From positions 12,036,413 through 12,100,412 of the forward strand of contig CM065301.1 of the NCBI GenBank assembly GCA_032871835.1: a stretch of 64,000 nucleotides of DNA, given 5' to 3'. Below, piece by piece: positions 58,506-64,000 of this stretch. The notes beneath the pieces are model-generated. The model worked only from the letters and a program-made list of their open reading frames with translations. It ran no database searches and was not told the origin of the DNA. The position numbers and the translations under genes were made by a program. The stretch's first letter is position 1. The number at the start of each line of letters is the position of its first letter. Source of the stretch: Dipteronia dyeriana. Its lineage: Eukaryota > Streptophyta > Magnoliopsida > Sapindales > Sapindaceae.

Positions 58506-60551
58506 TGCTTCTTGTACAGTCACACTGTAAGAGGTTGACATAATGACATCGATCGATCTCTTGGTTATTTTCCGCTTTTTTAATGTTTTATTTTACGTTT
58601 TTGACACACATTTTTCAGCTAATTGCATATCAATCCATATGTTAATTTTATAAATAAAATCAACCATTTCTTTTATTTTGAAAATTCCCATGCACTTCTC
58701 TCCATTGCCTGGCTGCCTTCCACTCCTCGGATTTTTTTTTAAAAAAAATTGTCAATTATATTAAAACTAAATTATCATTGGCTTCTCTCTATTCCAATTA
58801 ATTTGTCTTAAAAGTTTCATTTAAAAAAAATAAAAAATCTTCTTATATGATAATAATTATGACATCCTCACACTTACATCTAAAAAGTTGCGGCTCGAAT
58901 CATATGTCTTGCAACGTTTGATTCAAAATTAACACATTATATCATCGACTAGAACAACACTTTAACAAATTATATTCTCAATATAGCATAAATTAATAAT
59001 TCATCGTATAAGTTTTAAAGATTATGATTAAAATTAAATTAATAATTCATTGTCAATATCTTATATCATACCATATTACCATTTCCTAGGAGTAATATTA
59101 TGTTATAAAATTCATCTACACTTGTTGGGGAATTTTGAAACCGATTATCGCGAAATCGTCGTGCCTAATATACGTCCATAACTCATAGCAATTTATAACG
59201 TCAATAGTAACAAAATAAATGAGAGAAAATAAACCAGTCACAACACAAGATATACGTGGAAAACCCAAATTGGATAAAAAAATACGGACCGTCAAGACAA
59301 CAAAGAAAGTTCCACTATATAATAAATTGTTACAATCATATACTCCAGGATTCTCTCTCACACTCAAACTCAAACCACGCTCACAAGATCCTCACCAAGA
59401 ACTCCTAATATCCTCTAGGTCTCTCCTGAATATCACCCACGGATCTCTTACTTAATCCACTGATATTCAACTTGACCCCTCCCCGGATATTCTCAAGGGT
59501 TTCTTACCCGGATCTCTTCACTCTCTGATGTTACATGGTGTTCTTTTTGCTCCACACAAAATAACATAATTACAAGGTCTATTTATACTAGTTACATGGA
59601 GTTTAAAATCAAATAAAATTCTACTCCTAAACGTACAAGAATTACTTGTTTCACATAAATACTATTTCCTATTTATGACAAGTTTTCTTATTAAGGAGAA
59701 ATCATTTTCCTTCAAGTACAGGAATTCTCTATTCTTCATGAAAACAAACTCTTTCTTTTCCGATTAACACAAGAACTTCCAGAAGAAAACACTTTTCTTA
59801 TTTTCATGCAACGTTCCTGATTTGGGCAAAATCCGCCATTAACGCGGTTTGGGTCGCGGTTGGTCACCCGCGCCCAACACCACAGATCGTCACTGTCAAC
59901 CACCGCTCTGATACTGCGGTTGGTGCAATTGCCTCTGCCGCAGTCTACACCGTGTGAATCCATAGGATTTCAACCGCTCCCTATGCTACGGACTGTGCGC
60001 TTGTCCGCACCGCAATCTACACCGCGGTCCCTACTAGATTTCGTTTATTCAGTTCTTTCAATCTTCAAGCTCCCTCAAACAACACCATTCCAACTTCTAA
60101 ACGTTTCCCACATCTTCAGGAAGCTCCACATCAGTTGAGTCTTATTTGGTTAACATTTGGACCACTTGAGAATATGAATCAAAACCTAACAACATTCTGA
60201 TCCTTTGAGATTTCATTAATGTAATAGAAAAATAAATAGTTTTTTTAAGTTAATTTGAGATAGCAAATAATAATTTATTTTTAATGGCTTTATTTGTAAG
60301 AATAAATTTAAAATAAGGTTTACTAAAAATGTATGCAGTCAATCTGAGGAGTGGAAGCCTGGAAGGAGATTGACAGATGTATAAAAGAAAAGCCAAAGGA
60401 AGGACTTTATTTATAAAATTGAAATATAGGTTGATATGTAATTAACTGGAAAATATGTGTTAAAAACATAAAATAAAACATTAAAGAAACTGAAAAAAGA
60501 CACGAAGGCACGTGTCTAATCCCTCATGGAGTGACTGTCCAAGAATAGTCC
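58506..60551. mobile_element. Long-TIR element (MULE-like) interrupted by a solo LTR
   Basis: The left arm 58506-58730 and right arm 60343-60551 are inverted copies of each other. Both carry TTTAATGTTTTATTTTA and CTTCCACTCCTCRG, and the outermost matches are TTCTTG(T/G)ACAGTCAC. The arms are about 210-225 bp. The interior outside the inserted LTR is only about 540 bp and codes for nothing. No clear target duplication was found, so MULE is an inference from arm length. Confidence 0.65.
59123..60191 (-). mobile_element. Solo LTR, copy 3 of the three-copy family
   Basis: It begins TGTTGGGGAATTTTG and ends CCTAACA, 1069 bp. Near-matching 5-bp flanks ACACT (59118-59122) and ACATT (60192-60196) fit a decayed target duplication. 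It matches 11254-12141 along its length, including CGTGGAAAACCCAAATTGG and the GCGGT-rich core. It is nested inside the long-TIR element 58506-60551. Confidence 0.8.
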
Positions 60552-61879
60552 CCCCACGGGCAACGACCCAGGCCACTGTTCTTCCTGCTTAGCTCGTCTC
60601 AAACATAAGGTATGTTTGGAAGGGAGGAAAAATGAGAGGAAAGAAAAGGAAAGAGAAGGCCGTAGGAAAAAGGAAAAAGGAAAAAGGAAAAAGAAAATAA
60701 AAAAGTGTGTGTTTAATATGGAAAGAAAAATGGAAGGAAAAATTGATGGATGTGACCCACTTATTTTAGTCCTCCCAAAGAGGAAGGAAAGGTGGAAAGA
60801 AAAGTGTGAATGTTTTTTGTTTTAAATGAAATTTTTGTACTTTAATAATTTACTTTAAAAAAAAAATTGTAAAATATTATGTATTAACTTTTATATATAT
60901 AATAGGTTATAAAGTTTGAAGTCATTTTGAAAAAAAAAAGGTTTGATTCAATATTATTTAAATTATATTTATTTATTAAGTATAAACTACAAACTATAAT
61001 GTAAAAATAAAATAATAAAATTGATAAAGAATATTTTTCATCCAATCTTCCTTCTTTCCTATTTATGAAATAGCTTAAGAGAATTATTTTCTTTTTTTTT
61101 TCCATCTTTTCTATCCTTCAAATCTTTTTATTCTTCTTAATTTCTTTATTCTCTACGAAACATACCATTAAAAACAAACCCGATTTAAATTCAAATTATA
61201 ATATTCCACGAGAAGGTAACGTTGAATCTTCAAAGATATTCCTGTTGTCTCACGACTCAAAGAGGGACAAATAGTCCATTGGTTTTTATTTCTATATTTT
61301 ATCCCTTATTTCTTTCTTTTCTTTTTCTATTTATTTATTATATTCAATTATTTATATGTATACGTAAATTTATTTAATCAATTTGATAATTTTATTTAAC
61401 ATATTTTATTAAAACAATGTAAAAAAAACTAATGTTTTTTAATATCAACAAAAATTAATATTATTTTGTTGAAGATTAAATTTATTTATATTTTTAAAAT
61501 AATTTAAATATTTTATTTTGTTCAAATGTTTTATATTACATATAATGATTTAAAATAATTTAATTCATCTTTTTACCAAATTTAATTAAAAATATTTTTA
61601 TTTTTCTTGAAATTAATTTTAATTGATTTTATTTTATTCAAAAAATAATCTTATCCCCAAAAAATATTTTTTATCCAGTCTTATAATACACAAAACAATT
61701 TAGTTTTTAGGATTCGAACCCACTACTTCGTAGTACAGATGTGAGGAGTTTAGTTATATCATATCCAATCTATTCCTGTAAAAAAAAAAAGTCCAATCCA
61801 ACGTCATATGGGTCCTCGATCCTATAATAAAGCCTTCTACTTGATCTGTGCATCTACTCGTAACAGTATTAGTATAAAC
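60552..61879. other. No gene recognised; GA-rich and AT-rich DNA with one SINE-like patch
   Basis: 60616-60825 is a GGAAA-rich purine tract that gives a Lys/Glu-rich open frame with no domain. At 61700-61790 the minus strand reads GTAGTGGGTTCGAATCC (B-box consensus), with AACTAAACTCCTCACATC upstream, and lies next to a poly-A run. This is likely a decayed SINE in minus-strand orientation. Confidence 0.45.
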
Positions 61880-62762
61880 CAGTGTTGTAAAAGTCGTTAG
61901 GCGCCAGTTGGACGGCAACCCACCGCCTAGCGCCTAGGGGGACTAGTTGGGGACTAGACAGATGGTCGGAAATCGGTTGTCGGTCGGTCGATGGGAAGCC
62001 GGTGGTCGATCGAAAATATATATTTTTATATTATTGCGTATATTATATGGTAATTAAGTAAATGTCATTTTATTTCATATATTTTTAACTATTGAAAAGT
62101 TGTAACACATTAATACATTACACACCACCACTTGTATAGTTATATATAAACTATAAAGTATAACCTAAACATAATTAAAAAGATAAATTTTTTTTTTGTA
62201 AGATATGATTGTATTAGTGTATTACACACCAACAATAATACTAATAAAGTAACAAGTAATAACATGTGTGACCACTAATGCCACAACTTTCACAACTTAC
62301 ATACACCACACAACTTTTATCTTTCACCAAAACTTAAATTAGTCTTCGACCAGCACACTATACACCACACACCTCACAACATAGGACACCACACAACCAC
62401 ACAACACTGGTGTCGCCGATGAAGAACTGAAGAAGTGAAGGCAAGCAACGATCGGTGACAGGCAACGACGGAGATAGGCTACGATGGAGACAGCGACAGG
62501 CTACGACGATAACGAAGACGGGCGACGATGATCAGCAACATCATCTCAAACGTCGACGACGACGGGCGACGATGATCGGCAGCTCGACGACGACAACGAT
62601 TTTAGTGACTATAGGTTCGATTAGGTCCGACTAAGTCCGACTATCTCCGATTTTGATCGACTTTGACCGAGACCGCCTAACGGCGTCGACTACCTTCAAA
62701 TCGTGGTGGTGGCTCACCGTCGAGCGACTAGTCGGCCCTAGTCGCCGACTTCTGCAACACTG
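61880..62762. mobile_element. Non-autonomous hAT-like element, CpG-rich interior
   Basis: It starts CAGTGTTGTAAAAGTCG and ends CGACTTCTGCAACACTG: inverted repeats with two mismatches in 17. Near-identical 8-bp flanks GTATAAAC (61872-61879) and GTCTAAAC (62763-62770) match the hAT duplication length. Subterminal arrays of TCGG on the left (61960-62020) and CCGA on the right (62610-62670) are mutually inverted. The interior has (CGACGA)-type repeats at 62480-62600. No transposase is encoded. Confidence 0.82.
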
Positions 62763-63249
62763 GTCTAAACCCAAGACATGTGCAATGACTCATTGTAATA
62801 GAGTAACGTCAATATTTTTCTACACGATTTGTATGTTTCTAATTTATTCAATTTCAATATTTTTTATTTTAATATTTTGGTCATCGTTAATTATTAACAG
62901 TTAACTAGCATTGATATGGGGAAAGACAAAATTACCCATGTCATATCATTCCAAAAATAAAATATTTTTTAATTAAAAGAATATCAACGACGGTGGCGCT
63001 CAATATCCTAAGTTTGTAGAGGAGCTCTTCTCCACGATTGGAGGAGATCTCCTCCGATCGACGAAGGAGATCAACTCTCCAATTGGAGCTCTTCCACCAA
63101 TAAGAGAAAATCGACGATCTCCTCATATCGCGAAGCAGACCGTTGAAGATTTCCTCTTGAAGGAGATCTTCTCCTCTTTGTCCTCCATGAACTTATCATC
63201 GACTCAATCGATGGTTCTACAATTCACCAAGGGTGATCTCCACTGCCAG
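62763..63249. other. No gene recognised; local GGAGATC repeats
   Basis: 63020-63190 contains repeated GGAGATC and GATCTCCTC on both strands, giving several local inverted repeats. No coding or mobile-element identity is supported. Confidence 0.45.
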
Positions 63250-64000
63250 AAACAACTTCTACAAGTTTGATGGATTTTTTTATGGAGGGGTGATGTTAAT
63301 AGTAGCACTGGACAATCTGCGGCCAATTTTGAGACAAATTGGGATGACAAAGATTTAGTTAATCGGCAGTTGCCTAATATTCAACAGAATAGTATTTATA
63401 AAAAAAAGCTTTTGGATTTCAGAACATTATTATGACAGAAGACCAAAGAAATAAATGTTAAATTCCAAAACAACACTTTTTTGACAAATCTTTTGAACAA
63501 AAACAGTTTGACTCATTATAACAAAATTGGTTTCAATGATTTACACATTGGCAGTGTCCAAGTTGGTGTGAAACCACTTTCAAAAATTGTTTAAACAATT
63601 CTCCTTTAATTGTTTTAAGAGACAAAAGAATTACTTACTACAAAGAGTCTATCCTTGGTATGGCAGAAACATCTTTGACTTATGGACCAATTTATTTTTA
63701 AGTATATCCTAATTTCACTATTGTATTAAATACTGATGAACATAAAGAAAAATGTTTGGTAATTGACATTCAAACACACAATTATAAATTTTTGGAAAAA
63801 TCCAGCCCTTATAAACTTGTGTACAGAGTACACTATCGTGTATTAACTTCAGGACTTATACCCAGTTATATACCACCCTCTGTGCCAGCTGGCTAAACCA
63901 TATGTTTTAATGCATCACCATCTGTTAATGTCCTTGTTCCTGTACCAGTCAAGTGGGAAAATATTAAATTTCCAGATGATTGGGTCAAAGAAAAGGTTGA
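63250..64000 (+). pseudogene. Endogenous caulimovirid-like movement-protein fragment, broken, continues past the window
   Basis: Plus-strand reading from about 63300 shows a protein resembling the movement protein of plant pararetroviruses (Caulimoviridae): a Val-Gly-Val-Lys-Pro-Leu segment near 63560, a TYYKESILGMAETSLTYGP segment near 63630-63690 and a YRVHYRV segment near 63825. Movement proteins of this family carry infection between cells through plasmodesmata. The copy is dead: a frameshift lies around 63575-63590, with in-frame TAA stops at 63699-63701 and 63894-63896. Such relics are common in plant nuclear genomes. The genus is not determinable here, and the capsid, protease and RT would lie outside the window. 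Confidence 0.65.

Noticed and set aside
1..64000. Bacterial-style systems (defence islands, CRISPR, operons)
   Set aside because: Spliced plant genes and plant retroelements fill the window. No direct-repeat/spacer array or operon layout is present.

Overview
The window is nuclear DNA from a flowering plant, most likely a eudicot. The reasons are spliced genes with AT-rich GT-AG introns, a plant-type WD40-cyclophilin gene, a plant histidine phosphotransfer (HPt) gene, and dense plant LTR, LINE, SINE, MULE, hAT and Tourist-like insertions. There are no bacterial operons, rRNA genes, CRISPR arrays or replication origins, and I recognise no tRNA gene. The species cannot be named from the sequence.

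Layout: 1-7150 is retrotransposon debris: a gag-only LTR element (1310-3957), a long SIRE-like copia LTR with its primer site (4850-6618) and a fragment of a second LTR family (6700-7148). 8922-12743 is a broken RPA70-like ssDNA-binding gene split by a solo LTR that has a perfect target-site duplication (11254-12141). 13640-25160 is the best gene here: a 13-exon CYP71-type WD40/peptidyl-prolyl isomerase gene, with a promoter rich in TGGGCC/T motifs and hAT-like and foldback insertions in its introns. 25161-30200 is mostly empty, apart from a small minus-strand acidic-repeat gene candidate with an internal stop (27369-28089) and a LINE tail.

30206-36680 is an Athila/Tat-type LTR plus primer site, split by a complete but mutated Ty1/copia element (30954-35875). 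36684-38815 is a decayed LINE on the minus strand. 38865-53800 is a segmental duplication holding an HPt gene. The upstream copy keeps only two decayed 3' exons. The downstream copy can be read as six exons (42803-53457) despite a nearly intact Ty3/gypsy chromovirus (44354-50037, minus strand) in intron 3. 54560-62762 is stacked mobile elements: a solo LTR, three long-TIR elements (one a MULE with a 9-bp target duplication, one holding another solo LTR) and a hAT-like element. The last ~700 bases are a broken caulimovirid movement-protein-like segment running off the window.

Two host genes look functional: CYP71-like (chromatin/PPIase) and HPt (two-component and cytokinin phosphorelay). They are unrelated in pathway and only happen to be neighbours. 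I found no convincing new multi-gene system. The main interest is the HPt gene with its large antisense insertion, the datable nested insertions, the RPA-like pseudogene and the endogenous pararetroviral fragment. All identities come from reading the sequence, without database searches.
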